64,000 nt of DNA from an uncultured Oscillospiraceae bacterium (GCA_910579775.1 CAJTUE010000007.1:57670-121669); one strand, 5' to 3'. Positions 32,027 through 41,208 are shown, counted from the stretch's first letter. The notes: generated by a model from the letters alone, not told the origin. Numbers and translations are program-made.

Positions 32027-32752
32027 TCAGTTATCCCAGTTGTGCCAGACGTTCTGGACGTCGTCGTCCTCTTCCAGCAGGTCGATCATCTTCTCCATGT
32101 TCTTGATGTCGTCCTCGTTCTCCAGCTTGATATAGTTCTGGGGAACCATCTGCACCTCGGCCTCCAGGAAGGTATAGCCCTTGGCCTCCAGCGCCTCAGT
32201 GACGGCAGCAAAGGCGTCGGGGTCGGTGTAGACCTCAAAGACCTCGTCCTCCACCTGCATGTCGTCCGCCCCAGCGTCCAGCGCATCCATCATCACAGTG
32301 TCCTCGTCCAGGTCCTCCTTCTCAATGACGATCACACCCTTGCGGTCAAAGGACCAGGACACACAGCCGGTAGCGCCCAGGTTCCCGCCGTACTTGTCAA
32401 ACAGATGGCGAACATTGGGAGCAGTGCGGTTGCGGTTGTCGGTCAGCGCCTCCACGATCACGGCCACGCCGCAGGGCCCATAGCCCTCGTATACCACGCT
32501 CTCGTACGCGTCGGCGTTGCCCGAGCCCAAGGCCCGGTCGATGGTGCGCTTGATGTTGTCGTTGGGCATATTGGCGGCCTTAGCCTTTGCGATAACAGTA
32601 GCCAAGCGGGAGTTGTTCGCGGGATCGCCGCTGCCCCCGGTCTTGACCGCCACGATCATCTCCTTGGCGATCTTGGTGAAGATCTGAGAGCGCTTGGCGT
32701 CCGCCGCACCCTTGGTCTTTTGAATGTTATGCCACTTGGAATGTCCCGACAT
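32027..32752 (-). CDS. yebC: YebC/PmpR family protein
   Basis: A 241-residue member of the TACO1/YebC family, opening with MSGHSKWHNIQKTKGAADA and containing the YEGYGPCGVAVIVEALTDN segment. The family is annotated as a DNA-binding regulator, and more recent work links some members to translation of proline-rich stretches by the ribosome. Which applies here is not decidable. It is monocistronic with its own promoter. Confidence 0.94.
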   Translation of the reverse strand: MSGHSKWHNIQKTKGAADAKRSQIFTKIAKEMIVAVKTGGSGDPANNSRLATVIAKAKAANMPNDNIKRTIDRALGSGNADAYESVVYEGYGPCGVAVIVEALTDNRNRTAPNVRHLFDKYGGNLGATGCVSWSFDRKGVIVIEKEDLDEDTVMMDALDAGADDMQVEDEVFEVYTDPDAFAAVTEALEAKGYTFLEAEVQMVPQNYIKLENEDDIKNMEKMIDLLEEDDDVQNVWHNWDN

Positions 32753-32784
32753 GGTATCCTTCCCTTCTCAAAAATTCGTCTCAT

Positions 32785-32813
32785 AGTTTACCATAGTTTT
32801 TGTCCTTTTTCAA
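32785..32813 (-). promoter_or_regulatory. Promoter of yebC
   Basis: TTGAAA-N17-TAAACT on the minus strand (-35 32808-32813, -10 32785-32790), just after the end of the nif3-like gene. Confidence 0.7.
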
Positions 32814-32827
32814 CCCCTATTTCTATC

Positions 32828-33625
32828 TCAGAGCGCAAAATAGACCTCCTTGTGTCTGCGAGAACGGAAAAATTCCACCCCGTCCTTCGCAAATGCATTC
32901 TGAAGCCGCTGGCAGAGCACGTCCATGGCGGGGTCCTCGGTGGCAAAGTGACCGCCGTCGATCAGCGTGATCCCCCGCTGGTGGGCTTCCAAAAACTCAT
33001 GATACTTCACGTCCGCCGTCACATAGGCGTCCGCGCCCCAGGCCGCCGCCCGGGCCAGCAGATCGCCCCCCGCGCCGCCGCACACGGCCACCTTCTTCAC
33101 TGGGCGGTCACCCAGCACTACCCGCGCGCCCCGGGCGTGAAGAGCAGTTCTAACCGCCCTGGCGAACTCTTTCGGCGGCATGGGCGCTTCCAGCTCACCC
33201 ACCGCCCCCATGCCGTAAGGGGTCCCTTCCGAGGTTTCTCCAGCAGGCTCCAAAAAACCGGCGGAAGCGATGCCCAGGCGCTCCAACAGTACGTCGCTGA
33301 CACCACCGGCGGCCTGGTCCCAGTTGGTGTGGGCGGAAATGAGGGCTATGTTCCGCCGGGCCAGCTCCAGCACCACCGCTCCGGTGGGATCACCGGGAGT
33401 AACGGACTTCAAGCCGTGAAAGATCAGCGGATGGTGGCTGACGATCAGCTGGCACTTTTTACGCGCGGCCTCTTTTGCCACCTCGAACGTGACATCTAAC
33501 GTCACCAGCACCCGCTCCACCTCCGCCACCCCGCTTCCCATCAGCAGACCGGCGTTATCATAATCCAACTGGGTAGAAAAAGGCGCAATATGGTCAATGT
33601 AGCCATAGATATCCTGTACGTTCAT
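32828..33625 (-). CDS. Nif3-like dinuclear metal centre protein
   Basis: A 265-residue member of the NIF3/YqfO/DUF34 family, which forms hexameric rings with a two-metal site. Ligands are visible in SHHPLIFHGLK, SAHTNWDQA and the late GGHFATEDP. The activity is debated in the family; a GTP cyclohydrolase I type 2 label is often applied without proof. The ATG overlaps the trmK stop (ATGA). The trmK-nif3 pairing is the standard arrangement in Firmicutes. Confidence 0.92.
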   Translation of the reverse strand: MNVQDIYGYIDHIAPFSTQLDYDNAGLLMGSGVAEVERVLVTLDVTFEVAKEAARKKCQLIVSHHPLIFHGLKSVTPGDPTGAVVLELARRNIALISAHTNWDQAAGGVSDVLLERLGIASAGFLEPAGETSEGTPYGMGAVGELEAPMPPKEFARAVRTALHARGARVVLGDRPVKKVAVCGGAGGDLLARAAAWGADAYVTADVKYHEFLEAHQRGITLIDGGHFATEDPAMDVLCQRLQNAFAKDGVEFFRSRRHKEVYFAL

Positions 33626-34332
33626 ATGCTCTCCACCTCTTTTGCCATCTCGTCCAGGCCAGCCAGCACCTGTGTAAAATACACCCGCCGCGCTTCGTCC
33701 TCAGGCTTTCTGGAGCGCTCCAGCCCGACCAGTGCCCGCGCCGCCCGGTCTCTTGACCGCGCCAGATATTCCGGCCATAAGGGGTCATCCCCATGGGCGG
33801 AAACGGTACCTGCATAGTGTTCAGCCGATGTTAAGGCATTCCCCTTTTCGGTCTTTCCCCCGTCAAGGAGAAACAGCAGATAAAGGGTCTCTCCCTCCCG
33901 TACTAGCACCTCCCGCGCAATGGATATCCCCCGCCGGTCCAACCCCGCGCGTAAGGTCTCCGCCGCACTCATAGGCTGAAGAACGCACACCTTGTCAAAG
34001 CTCCAGGGGTCCGCCTCCAGGATGGCGAGGATGGTCTCTCCCCCCATTCCGGCGATGACCACCGTGTCCACCTCGTCGGCGTCCACAGCGTCCAAACCGT
34101 CGCAAAGCCGAAGCTGGACCCGCGCCTCCAGGCCGTAACGCTCCGCGGTCGCCTTCGCCCGCTCCAGCGGCCCCGGGCGGATGTCGGTGGCGATGGCGGA
34201 AGCAATGCGGCCCTTTCCCAACAGATACGCGGGCAGATAGGCGTGGTCGGTGCCCACATCTACCAACCGCGTCCCCGGCGGCACAAGGTCCGCCACAGCG
34301 TGCAGGCGGGGCGTTAGAGCAGGATATGTCAT
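33622..34332 (-). CDS. trmK: tRNA (adenine22-N1)-methyltransferase
   Basis: SAM-dependent methyltransferase that modifies A22 in the D-loop of tRNA. The 236 residues have motif I VDVGTDHAYLP, motif IV AGMGGETI and a C-terminal coiled region. The ATG at 34332 follows AAAGGAG; a longer ORF start has none. It is translationally coupled to the nif3-like gene. Identity rests on sequence and on this conserved gene pair. Confidence 0.92.
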   Translation of the reverse strand: MTYPALTPRLHAVADLVPPGTRLVDVGTDHAYLPAYLLGKGRIASAIATDIRPGPLERAKATAERYGLEARVQLRLCDGLDAVDADEVDTVVIAGMGGETILAILEADPWSFDKVCVLQPMSAAETLRAGLDRRGISIAREVLVREGETLYLLFLLDGGKTEKGNALTSAEHYAGTVSAHGDDPLWPEYLARSRDRAARALVGLERSRKPEDEARRVYFTQVLAGLDEMAKEVESI

Positions 34333-34351
34333 CGCGGCGCTCCTTTCCTTA

Positions 34352-34383
34352 CAAAAAGGGAGCGGCATAGCGATGCCGCTCCC
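34352..34383 (-). terminator. Terminator of the DUF1858 gene
   Basis: On the minus strand an 11-bp stem (arms 34373-34383 and 34358-34368), 4-nt loop, then TTTTTGT. Confidence 0.85.
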
Positions 34384-34402
34384 CCCTTGGGGCGTTTCGT
34401 GC

Positions 34403-34603
34403 TTAGTCGGGGATCAGCTCATTGAGCTTATCCAAAATGCTCTGGCAGTCGATGCCGTGGACGGCGCAGGCCTCCTCCACGGTCTCCCCCCGGGAGGCGG
34501 GGCAGCCCAGGCAGTGCATGCCGATGGACATGAAAACAGGCGCCGCCTGGGGCGCGATGTCCAGAATATCGCCAATGATGGTATCTTTCGTGATCTTAGC
34601 CAT
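34403..34603 (-). CDS. DUF1858 domain protein (hybrid-cluster-associated disulfide type)
   Basis: A 66-residue protein consisting of one DUF1858 domain: ITKDTIIGDILDIAPQAAP and then the CLGCPAS motif with a third Cys in EEACAVHG. The domain is common in anaerobes, sometimes attached to redox or hybrid-cluster proteins, and the CxxC suggests metal or disulfide chemistry. Its function is unproven. The ATG at 34603 follows AGGAGGTC. It is a single-gene unit with its own promoter and terminator. Confidence 0.88.
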   Translation of the reverse strand: MAKITKDTIIGDILDIAPQAAPVFMSIGMHCLGCPASRGETVEEACAVHGIDCQSILDKLNELIPD

Positions 34604-34657
34604 AAGAATGACCTCCTGATTTCTACGGGCAGCTTGCCCTTCTATTATTACCCGCTT

Positions 34658-34686
34658 ATTATATCCAACTTCCCACCATTTTTCAA
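34658..34686 (-). promoter_or_regulatory. Promoter of the DUF1858 gene
   Basis: TTGAAA-N17-TATAAT on the minus strand (-35 34681-34686, -10 34658-34663). A leader of about 50 nt follows, with a GGGCAAGCTGCCC palindrome at 34628-34640. Confidence 0.78.
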
Positions 34687-34780
34687 CACTGTTTTCAAAT
34701 TTTTCCGCCATTTCTGCCCGGACAGCTCCACCGCGCCAAAAAGCGTCTTCTTTCCCCAGAAATTGGCCAGCGCCGGGGGT

Positions 34781-34808
34781 TTGACAACGGTGGAAAAATC
34801 GCTATAAT
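34781..34808 (+). promoter_or_regulatory. Promoter of the 138-residue unknown gene
   Basis: TTGACA-N16-TATAAT (-35 34781-34786, -10 34803-34808). Confidence 0.8.
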
Positions 34809-34857
34809 ATGGGGTATAGTTTGAACGCTGACTGTGCGGGAACAGGAGGACCGGGGC

Positions 34858-35274
34858 ATGAAGCTGGAGCTGACGAAAAAAGAATTTCGCCGTCTGCTGG
34901 ATATGGTCTACATCGGCAACTGGATCTTGAACTCCACCCGCGGAGAGGACCGTTTCAAGGACTATGACCGCGTAGAGTCCCTGCTGTTCCAACGGGCCGC
35001 GGAGGAGGGAATGCCCTCCCTGGCCGAGCTGTACCGCGGCGAGATCGTCCCCTCCCGGGCCTTTGTGGACGGCGGCATTCACGAGGCCATCATGGAATAT
35101 GAAAACAACGTCTTCTTTGAGATCCTGGCCGAGGACCTGGCCCGCCGGGACATGGACGACCCGCCCATCGACGAGAGCAACTACCAGGAGCTGGCCACCC
35201 GCATCGACGCCTACATCTCCGAGTTTGAAGAGCACGGCACGGACAACATCCTGGTGGACGCGGACGGATTGTAA
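34858..35274 (+). CDS. Conserved acidic protein, function unknown
   Basis: A 138-residue soluble acidic protein, likely mostly helical. It opens with LELTKKEFRRLLDMVYIGNW, followed by NSTRGEDRFKDYDRVESLL, and ends in a strongly acidic stretch. There is no signal peptide, no cysteine cluster and no motif I recognise. The ATG at 34858 follows AGGAGG; an in-frame GTG at 34834 lacks a site. It has a near-consensus promoter and a strong terminator, so it is an independently and probably well-expressed gene. Confidence 0.78.
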   Translation: MKLELTKKEFRRLLDMVYIGNWILNSTRGEDRFKDYDRVESLLFQRAAEEGMPSLAELYRGEIVPSRAFVDGGIHEAIMEYENNVFFEILAEDLARRDMDDPPIDESNYQELATRIDAYISEFEEHGTDNILVDADGL

Positions 35275-35290
35275 ACGCAGTAGCAAATGG

Positions 35291-35326
35291 AAACAGGCGC
35301 TGTCATAGGACGGCGCCTGTTTTTTA
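35291..35326 (+). terminator. Terminator of the 138-residue unknown gene
   Basis: 14-bp stem with one G-U pair (35291-35304 with 35309-35322), ATAG loop, followed by TTTTT. The T-run overlaps the stop codon of the convergent fumarylacetoacetase-like gene. Confidence 0.88.
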
Positions 35327-36097
35327 CTCTCTCGGAATGTGGGGCAGGACCACCGGATTTCCCAGAATACCGATCCCCTCGATCTCTACCTCCACCCTGT
35401 CTCCGTCATACATGGGGCCAATACCCGCGGGGGTCCCGGTGGCGATCAGGTCCCCCGGTTCCAGAGTCATGGAGGCGGTGATAAACTCGATGAGGTGGGC
35501 CACGTCCCGCATCAGAAGCCCGGTACGGCTTTGCTGGACCACCGCCCCGTTGAGCCGGGTGGTGACAGCCAGGTCCGCCGGGTCCACCTCGTCGGTGATC
35601 CAGGGGCCGCAGGGTCCAAAGCCGTCCATGCTCTTCCCTCTCGTCCACTGGCCGTCGGACTTTTGAATGATCCGGGCGGTCACGTCGTTGAAGCAGGTAT
35701 AGCCCAGCACATAGTCCATCGCCTCCGCGGCCTTCACCGCCTTGGCCCGTCTGCGGATGACTACGCCCAGTTCCCCTTCGTAGTCCACCCGGGTGACATG
35801 ATCCGGGGCGGTAATGGCCGCGCCGGGGGCGTTTAGTACGTTCGGCCCCTTGAGGAAAAGAATAGGCGTCTTCGGGATGCCCTCTCCCATCTCCACCGCA
35901 TGGTCATAGTAGTTCTTGCCCACGCAGACGATCTTGGTGGGCTCCACCGGCTCCAGAAGCTTGCACGCGCCGAGGGGCAGGGTCTCTCCTGTGTAGGAGA
36001 GGGCTTCATAGGGCGGCCGTTCCAGCGGCCGGACCCGATCCCCCTCCACCACGCCCCAGCGGGGGCCGTCGTTACCTTGAAAACGGATGTATTTCAT
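35324..36097 (-). CDS. Fumarylacetoacetate hydrolase family protein
   Basis: A 257-residue member of the FAH superfamily, which includes acylpyruvases, oxaloacetate decarboxylases and hydratases. Metal-binding acids lie in YEGELGVVIRRRAK, and the conserved KNYYDHAVEMG and GTPAGIGPM segments are present. The exact reaction cannot be set; housekeeping members act as oxaloacetate tautomerase/decarboxylase or acylpyruvase. It follows yihA by only 4 bp at the end of the lon-yihA transcript, an odd partner set. Confidence 0.88.
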   Translation of the reverse strand: MKYIRFQGNDGPRWGVVEGDRVRPLERPPYEALSYTGETLPLGACKLLEPVEPTKIVCVGKNYYDHAVEMGEGIPKTPILFLKGPNVLNAPGAAITAPDHVTRVDYEGELGVVIRRRAKAVKAAEAMDYVLGYTCFNDVTARIIQKSDGQWTRGKSMDGFGPCGPWITDEVDPADLAVTTRLNGAVVQQSRTGLLMRDVAHLIEFITASMTLEPGDLIATGTPAGIGPMYDGDRVEVEIEGIGILGNPVVLPHIPRE

Positions 36098-36101
36098 GGA
36101 T

Positions 36102-36695
36102 CTATCCTCCGATATGAGCCAGGATCTGCCCCAGCAGTTCTTCCTTCCCGTCTCCCTTTTCCGCGGAGAAGGGGATGATCTTCACGTCCTCCGACAGTTC
36201 TAACGTCTCACGGATGCGAAGGAGGTTGCCCTCCAGCTCGCTCTTCTTCACCTTGTCCAGCTTGTTGGCCACCACCACATAGGGCTTGCCGCTGGCCTTG
36301 TACCACTCCCCCATGGTGAGATCGTCCGCCGTGGGCTTATGGCGCAGGTCCACCAGCATTACCCCCAGGGCCATGAGGGAGGTGTCGTTGAACCAGGCCT
36401 CGATCAGCCGCCCCCACCGCTGGCGCTCCGCCATGGAGACCTTGGCGTAGCCGTATCCGGGCAGGTCCACCAGGTAGAGGGCCTCGTCGATGAGAAAGTA
36501 ATTGATATGAGTGGTCTTCCCCGGCGCCGCGCCCACCCGGGCAAAGTTCTTGCGGTTCAACAGACGGTTGATGACCGATGATTTTCCCACGTTGGAGCGG
36601 CCGGAAAACACGATCTGGGGCAGACCGTCCCGGGGAAAGTCCGCAGGCTTGACCGCCGAGCGGACAAATTCTGCCTTGTTCCAGTTGATCTTCAT
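36102..36695 (-). CDS. yihA: Ribosome-biogenesis GTP-binding protein YihA/YsxC (EngB)
   Basis: Essential GTPase for late assembly of the 50S subunit. The 197 residues show G1 GRSNVGKSS, G3 DLPGYGYA, G4 NKLDK and the G5 region SAEKG. It lies 9 bp behind lon, an arrangement conserved in Firmicutes. Confidence 0.96.
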   Translation of the reverse strand: MKINWNKAEFVRSAVKPADFPRDGLPQIVFSGRSNVGKSSVINRLLNRKNFARVGAAPGKTTHINYFLIDEALYLVDLPGYGYAKVSMAERQRWGRLIEAWFNDTSLMALGVMLVDLRHKPTADDLTMGEWYKASGKPYVVVANKLDKVKKSELEGNLLRIRETLELSEDVKIIPFSAEKGDGKEELLGQILAHIGG

Positions 36696-36704
36696 GGCTT
36701 CACC

Positions 36705-39134
36705 TCACTGTTGAAACGGGGGCGCCGTCGGGCGGGGCGCTGGGTCAAAGGCGGTCACAGGGAGCTTGTGCTGCGTTGGTGGATAGGATCTGTTTGCCTG
36801 ACAGGCGCGGGGCGGCGGAGCCGCCTCCAGGACCCGGTCCAGCACCTGTGCCATGTCGGAAACCGGCAGAAAAGAGAGCTTTTCGCGAACGCTCTGGTCG
36901 ATCTCCTCCAGGTCCCGTTCATTTTCCCGAGGCAGGATAACTTGGGCGATCCCTGCCCGCAAGGCGGCCATGGTCTTTTCCCGCAATCCGCCGATGGCCA
37001 GCACCCGCCCCCGCAGGGTGACCTCCCCAGTCATGGCCAAACCCGGCCGCACCGCCCGCCCGGTCAAGGCGGAGGCCATGGCCGTGGTGACGGCGATCCC
37101 GGCAGACGGGCCGTCTTTGGGCACCGCCCCTTCCGGGAAATGGACATGGAGATCGGTCTTCTTGTAGAAGTCGGAGGGCAAATCAAGGGCCTCGGCGTGG
37201 GAGCGCAGATAGGAGAGGGCCGCTCGGGCGGACTCCTTCATCACGTCCCCCAGGTTCCCGGTCAGCTCCAGCTTGCCGCTGCCCGGCATGACGCTGACCT
37301 CCACCTCCAGCAGCTCACCGCCGGCCTCTGTCCAGGCCAGACCGTTCACCACCCCTACCCGGCACTCCAAGACCCCAGTGGACCGGTGATATTTCCGGGG
37401 GCCAAGATAGGCCTCCAAATCATCCTCCGCAATGGTGATGCGCTTTACACTTCCCTCCAGCACCTTCATGGCCGCCCGGCGGCACAACTTTGCCAGCTGT
37501 CGGTCCAGGAGCCGCACGCCGCCCTCCTTGGTATAGCCGGTGATGATCTCGCGCAGAGCGTTGTCGGAGAGCTTCAGCTGCGCGCGCTTGAGCCCGTGGC
37601 GCTTTAACTCCTTGGGCAGCAGATATCCCTTGGCGATGCGCAACTTTTCCTCGTCGGTGTAGCTGGGCAGCTCTATGACCTCCATGCGGTCCAGAAGCGG
37701 CCGGGGGATGGTTTCCAGGGTGTTGGCGGTGGTGATGAACAGCACATCGGAAAGGTCAAAGGGAAGCTCCAAAAAGTGGTCCCGGAAGGACGCGTTTTGT
37801 TCCGGGTCCAGCACCTCTAAAAGAGCGGAGGACGGATCGCTCCGTCCGTCGTGCCCCAGCTTGTCGATCTCGTCCAGGACCATCACGGGGTTGCAAGACC
37901 CCGCCTGACGGAGCCCGGCAATGATCCGGCCGGGCATGGCTCCTACATAGGTCTTGCGGTGGCCCCGGACCTCCGCCTCGTCGTGAATGCCTCCCAGAGA
38001 TATCCGGGCCAGCTTGCGGTTCAAGGCCTTTGCCACGGACTGAGCGATTGACGTCTTCCCCACCCCCGGCGCGCCCACCAAACAGAGGATCTGCCCCTTC
38101 TGCTCGGGCGCCATGCGGCGCACCGCCACATATTCCAAAATACGCTCCTTCACCTTTTCCAGACCGTAGTGGTCTTTGTCCAGCGCTCTGCGGGTGGCAG
38201 ACACGTCCAGACGCTCCTTGGTGGTCTTCCCCCAGGGCAGCTCCAGGCACACGTCCAGATAGTTGCGGCTGACCGACGCCTCCGCCGAGGCATAGGGTTG
38301 CTTGCCCAGGCGCTCCAGCTCCTTGAAGAGGCGCTCCTCCACCTCTTTGGGCAGCTTGGCCTCTTGGATCAGCGTCCGGTATTCTGTCAGCTCACTGTCC
38401 TCGCCCTCCCCCAGCTCTTCCTCGATCACCTTGAGCTGCTGGCGCAGGTAATACTCCCGCTGGGTGCGGTCCAAGCCCTGACGCACCTTGTTCTCCACGT
38501 CGTTCTCCAGCTCCAGGATCTCCGTCTCCCGCCGAAGCAGACGGCACAGCCTCTCCAGCCGCATCCTCGGACGCAGCTCCTCCAAAATGGCCTGCTTGTC
38601 CTCCAAACGCATGGAGGAATTCTGGGCAATGGCGTCAGCGATCTCGCCGGGATCGTCGCTGGACAGTACGGACAGCAGTGTCTCCGGCGAGGTGGGCGCA
38701 AGCTCTGCATAGCGTTGGTAAATGGCGTAGCTCTGGCGCCTCAGCGCCTCTACGCGGGGGGAATTGCCCATCTGTATCGGGGGAATGCACTCGATCTCCC
38801 CCCGGAGGTATGGCTCTGTTTCGGTCAGGCGGAGGATGTGTCCCCGATCCATCCCCTCCACCAGCGCGCGGACGCTCCCGCCGGGCAGCCGAAGGAGCTG
38901 ACGGATGGTACAGATCACCCCAATATTGTAAAGGTCTTTGCCCTGCGGGTCTTCCACGGCCAGGTCCCGCTGGGGGATCAAAAAGATGGGGCCGCCAACT
39001 TCCATCGCGTAATCCAGGGCTTGAACAGACTTGGGACGGGCCACATCAAATTGGAGCAGCATACGGGGAAATACCGTAAGTCCCCGTAGAGCCAGAATAG
39101 GCATTGTGGCAGCAGATATTGGCGTAAAGGTCAT
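36705..39134 (-). CDS. lon: ATP-dependent protease La
   Basis: Cytoplasmic AAA+ serine protease for damaged and regulatory proteins. The 809 residues show the N-terminal substrate domain (ILALRGLTVFPRMLLQF), Walker A GAPGVGKTS, Walker B MVLDEIDKL, and the C-terminal protease domain with catalytic Ser in DGPSAG and catalytic Lys in IGGLREKTMAAL. The ATG at 39134 follows GTGAGGG; an in-frame extension to 39179 would overlap the clpX terminator. A Pro-rich tail ends the protein. It leads the lon-yihA-FAH transcript. Confidence 0.97.
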   Translation of the reverse strand: MTFTPISAATMPILALRGLTVFPRMLLQFDVARPKSVQALDYAMEVGGPIFLIPQRDLAVEDPQGKDLYNIGVICTIRQLLRLPGGSVRALVEGMDRGHILRLTETEPYLRGEIECIPPIQMGNSPRVEALRRQSYAIYQRYAELAPTSPETLLSVLSSDDPGEIADAIAQNSSMRLEDKQAILEELRPRMRLERLCRLLRRETEILELENDVENKVRQGLDRTQREYYLRQQLKVIEEELGEGEDSELTEYRTLIQEAKLPKEVEERLFKELERLGKQPYASAEASVSRNYLDVCLELPWGKTTKERLDVSATRRALDKDHYGLEKVKERILEYVAVRRMAPEQKGQILCLVGAPGVGKTSIAQSVAKALNRKLARISLGGIHDEAEVRGHRKTYVGAMPGRIIAGLRQAGSCNPVMVLDEIDKLGHDGRSDPSSALLEVLDPEQNASFRDHFLELPFDLSDVLFITTANTLETIPRPLLDRMEVIELPSYTDEEKLRIAKGYLLPKELKRHGLKRAQLKLSDNALREIITGYTKEGGVRLLDRQLAKLCRRAAMKVLEGSVKRITIAEDDLEAYLGPRKYHRSTGVLECRVGVVNGLAWTEAGGELLEVEVSVMPGSGKLELTGNLGDVMKESARAALSYLRSHAEALDLPSDFYKKTDLHVHFPEGAVPKDGPSAGIAVTTAMASALTGRAVRPGLAMTGEVTLRGRVLAIGGLREKTMAALRAGIAQVILPRENERDLEEIDQSVREKLSFLPVSDMAQVLDRVLEAAPPPRACQANRSYPPTQHKLPVTAFDPAPRPTAPPFQQ

Positions 39135-39171
39135 TGCCCTCACATCCTTTCCGGGCGGGCTAAAGTGAATA

Positions 39172-39214
39172 GATATCAAAAAGGCGATAACTACCGCGGT
39201 AATTATCGCCTTTT
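39172..39214 (-). terminator. Terminator of tig-clpP-clpX
   Basis: On the minus strand an 18-bp stem with one G-U pair spans 39179-39214 around the centre CCGCGG, followed by TTTTTGATATC. It separates clpX from lon. Confidence 0.86.
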
Positions 39215-39220
39215 AACAAT

Positions 39221-40507
39221 TTAGGACGCGTTGTCCTGCGGGGAAAGCGAAGCCTTATGGCGTGTCGCGTCCCGCTCAAGGAGCGGTTGGGCGTGTTCGG
39301 TGACGCAGGCAGGGGTGATGGTCACCTTGGCGATCTCGGGGTGGCCGGGGATATCATACATGACCTGGGTCATGACCCCCTCCAGCACCGCGCGCAGTCC
39401 CCGCGCACCAATACCCCGCTCTATGGCCTTGTCCGCCGTGGCCTCCAATGCCTCCGGCTGGAACTCCAGCTCCACGTTATCATAGCTCAACAGCTTCTTA
39501 TACTGCTTGACCAGGGCGTTTTTGGGCTTGGTCAGGATCTCCACCAGCTGCTCCTTGGTAAGTGCACTGACGGTGGCGATCACGGGCAGGCGGCCCACCA
39601 GCTCAGGGATAATGCCAAACTTCAGCAGGTCGTGAGGCTGGACTTCCATCAGCACGTTGGACGCCTGGCGCTCCTTGGCGGTGTGCACGTCGGCTCCGAA
39701 GCCGATGGTCTTCTTATCCAGACGGCTTTCAATGATCTTCTCGATGCCGTCAAAGGCGCCGCCGCAAATGAAAAGAATATTTTTTGTGTCGATCTGGATG
39801 AAATCCTGATGGGGATGCTTGCGGCCGCCCTGAGGTGGAACATGGGCCACTGTCCCCTCCAGGATCTTCAGCAGGGCCTGCTGTACCCCCTCCCCAGACA
39901 CGTCCCGGGTGATGGAGGTATTTTCGCTCTTCCGGGCGATCTTGTCGATCTCATCCACATAGATGATACCACGCTCCGCCAGCTCCACATCGCAGTCGGC
40001 GGCCTGGTACAGGCGCAGGAGGATATTTTCCACGTCATCGCCCACATAGCCCGCCTCGGTCAGCGTAGTGGCATCGGCAATGGCAAAGGGGACCTTCAAA
40101 ATGCGGGCCAGGGTCTGAGCAAACATGGTCTTACCGCAACCGGTGGGCCCCATGAGCAGGATGTTGCTCTTTTGCAGCTCCACATCATCGTTTTCTCCAC
40201 CCAGGAAAATGCGCTTGTAGTGGTTATACACCGCCACGGACATAGCGATTTTGGCCTCGTCCTGCCCGATGATATACTCATCCAGGACGGCGTGGATCTC
40301 TTGGGGGGTAGGGATATCGTGGATATCGCTTCGGCCGGCCTCCAGGGGCCGTTCCGCCCGTTCCTCCTCGCCCTCTAAAATGCTGAGGCATAGCTGGATA
40401 CACTCGTTGCAGATGTAGGCGCTGGGGCCCGCGATAATCCGCTCCACCTGCTCCTGCTTCTTGCCGCAAAAGGAGCAGCGGATGGATCGGTTGTCTTGAT
40501 TGGGCAT
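39221..40507 (-). CDS. clpX: ClpX ATPase subunit
   Basis: AAA+ unfoldase that feeds proteins into ClpP. The 428 residues start with the C4 zinc domain (Cys11, Cys14, Cys33, Cys36), then Walker A MGPTGCGKTM, Walker B IIYVDEIDKI, the pore loop GYVGDD and the ClpP-docking IGF loop (KKTIGFGAD). It is third in tig-clpP-clpX, the classic order. Confidence 0.98.
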   Translation of the reverse strand: MPNQDNRSIRCSFCGKKQEQVERIIAGPSAYICNECIQLCLSILEGEEERAERPLEAGRSDIHDIPTPQEIHAVLDEYIIGQDEAKIAMSVAVYNHYKRIFLGGENDDVELQKSNILLMGPTGCGKTMFAQTLARILKVPFAIADATTLTEAGYVGDDVENILLRLYQAADCDVELAERGIIYVDEIDKIARKSENTSITRDVSGEGVQQALLKILEGTVAHVPPQGGRKHPHQDFIQIDTKNILFICGGAFDGIEKIIESRLDKKTIGFGADVHTAKERQASNVLMEVQPHDLLKFGIIPELVGRLPVIATVSALTKEQLVEILTKPKNALVKQYKKLLSYDNVELEFQPEALEATADKAIERGIGARGLRAVLEGVMTQVMYDIPGHPEIAKVTITPACVTEHAQPLLERDATRHKASLSPQDNAS

Positions 40508-40540
40508 GGTATCACCTCTTTGTCGGTGGAAGCAGTCTGT

Positions 40541-41125
40541 TTAGTCGCGGTTGTGAATGACCTTGTCGATCAGGCCGAACTCCACCGCCTCGTCGGCAGT
40601 CATGAAGTTATCCCGCTCACAGGCGGCGGTGATCTCCTCGATGGTCTTCCCCGTGTTCTGGGCCATAATGGAGTTCATGCGCTTTTTGATGAACTCAAAG
40701 CGCTTAAGATGGATGGCCATATCGGTGACCTGACCCTGCGTACCGGCGGAGGGCTGGTGGATCATAATCTCCGCGTTGGGCAGGGCCAGACGCTTGCCCT
40801 TTGTACCGGCGTTCAGCAGAAAAGCAGCCATGGAAGCGCCCATGCCGATGCAGATGGTGGACACGTCGCACTTGATATACTGCATGGTGTCATAGATCGC
40901 CATACCGTCTGTGATGGAGCCGCCGGGGCTGTTGATGTAAAACTGGATGTCCTTGTCGGGGTCCTGGGCCTCCAGGAAGAGCAGCTGGGCGACCACCAGG
41001 GAGGCGGTGGTGGCGTTGACCTCCTCCCCCAGGAAGATGATGCGGTCATTGAGCAGGCGGGAAAAGATATCGTAAGAACGCTCCCCCCGGCTGGTTTGCT
41101 CGACGACATAAGGTACTAAGCTCAT
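40541..41125 (-). CDS. clpP: ClpP protease subunit
   Basis: Serine protease that forms the tetradecameric barrel of ClpXP. The 194 residues carry catalytic Ser98 (GMGASMAA), His123 (MIHQPSAG) and an Asp in the AERDNFM-like segment near residue 172. It lies between tig and clpX. Confidence 0.98.
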   Translation of the reverse strand: MSLVPYVVEQTSRGERSYDIFSRLLNDRIIFLGEEVNATTASLVVAQLLFLEAQDPDKDIQFYINSPGGSITDGMAIYDTMQYIKCDVSTICIGMGASMAAFLLNAGTKGKRLALPNAEIMIHQPSAGTQGQVTDMAIHLKRFEFIKKRMNSIMAQNTGKTIEEITAACERDNFMTADEAVEFGLIDKVIHNRD

Positions 41126-41208
41126 AGTGGTTCTCCTTTACAAAAATGGGCGCGGGACAGCATTACACCAAAGTATAACCCTGTCCCGCTCCGAATATTC
41201 CCTGTGGT

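Noticed and set aside
41150..41191. Inverted repeat CGGGACAG/CTGTCCCG between tig and clpP as a terminator
   Set aside because: The arms are short with a loop of about 20 nt and no T-run follows, so termination there is doubtful. It could be a leader structure of clpP but there is no further support.
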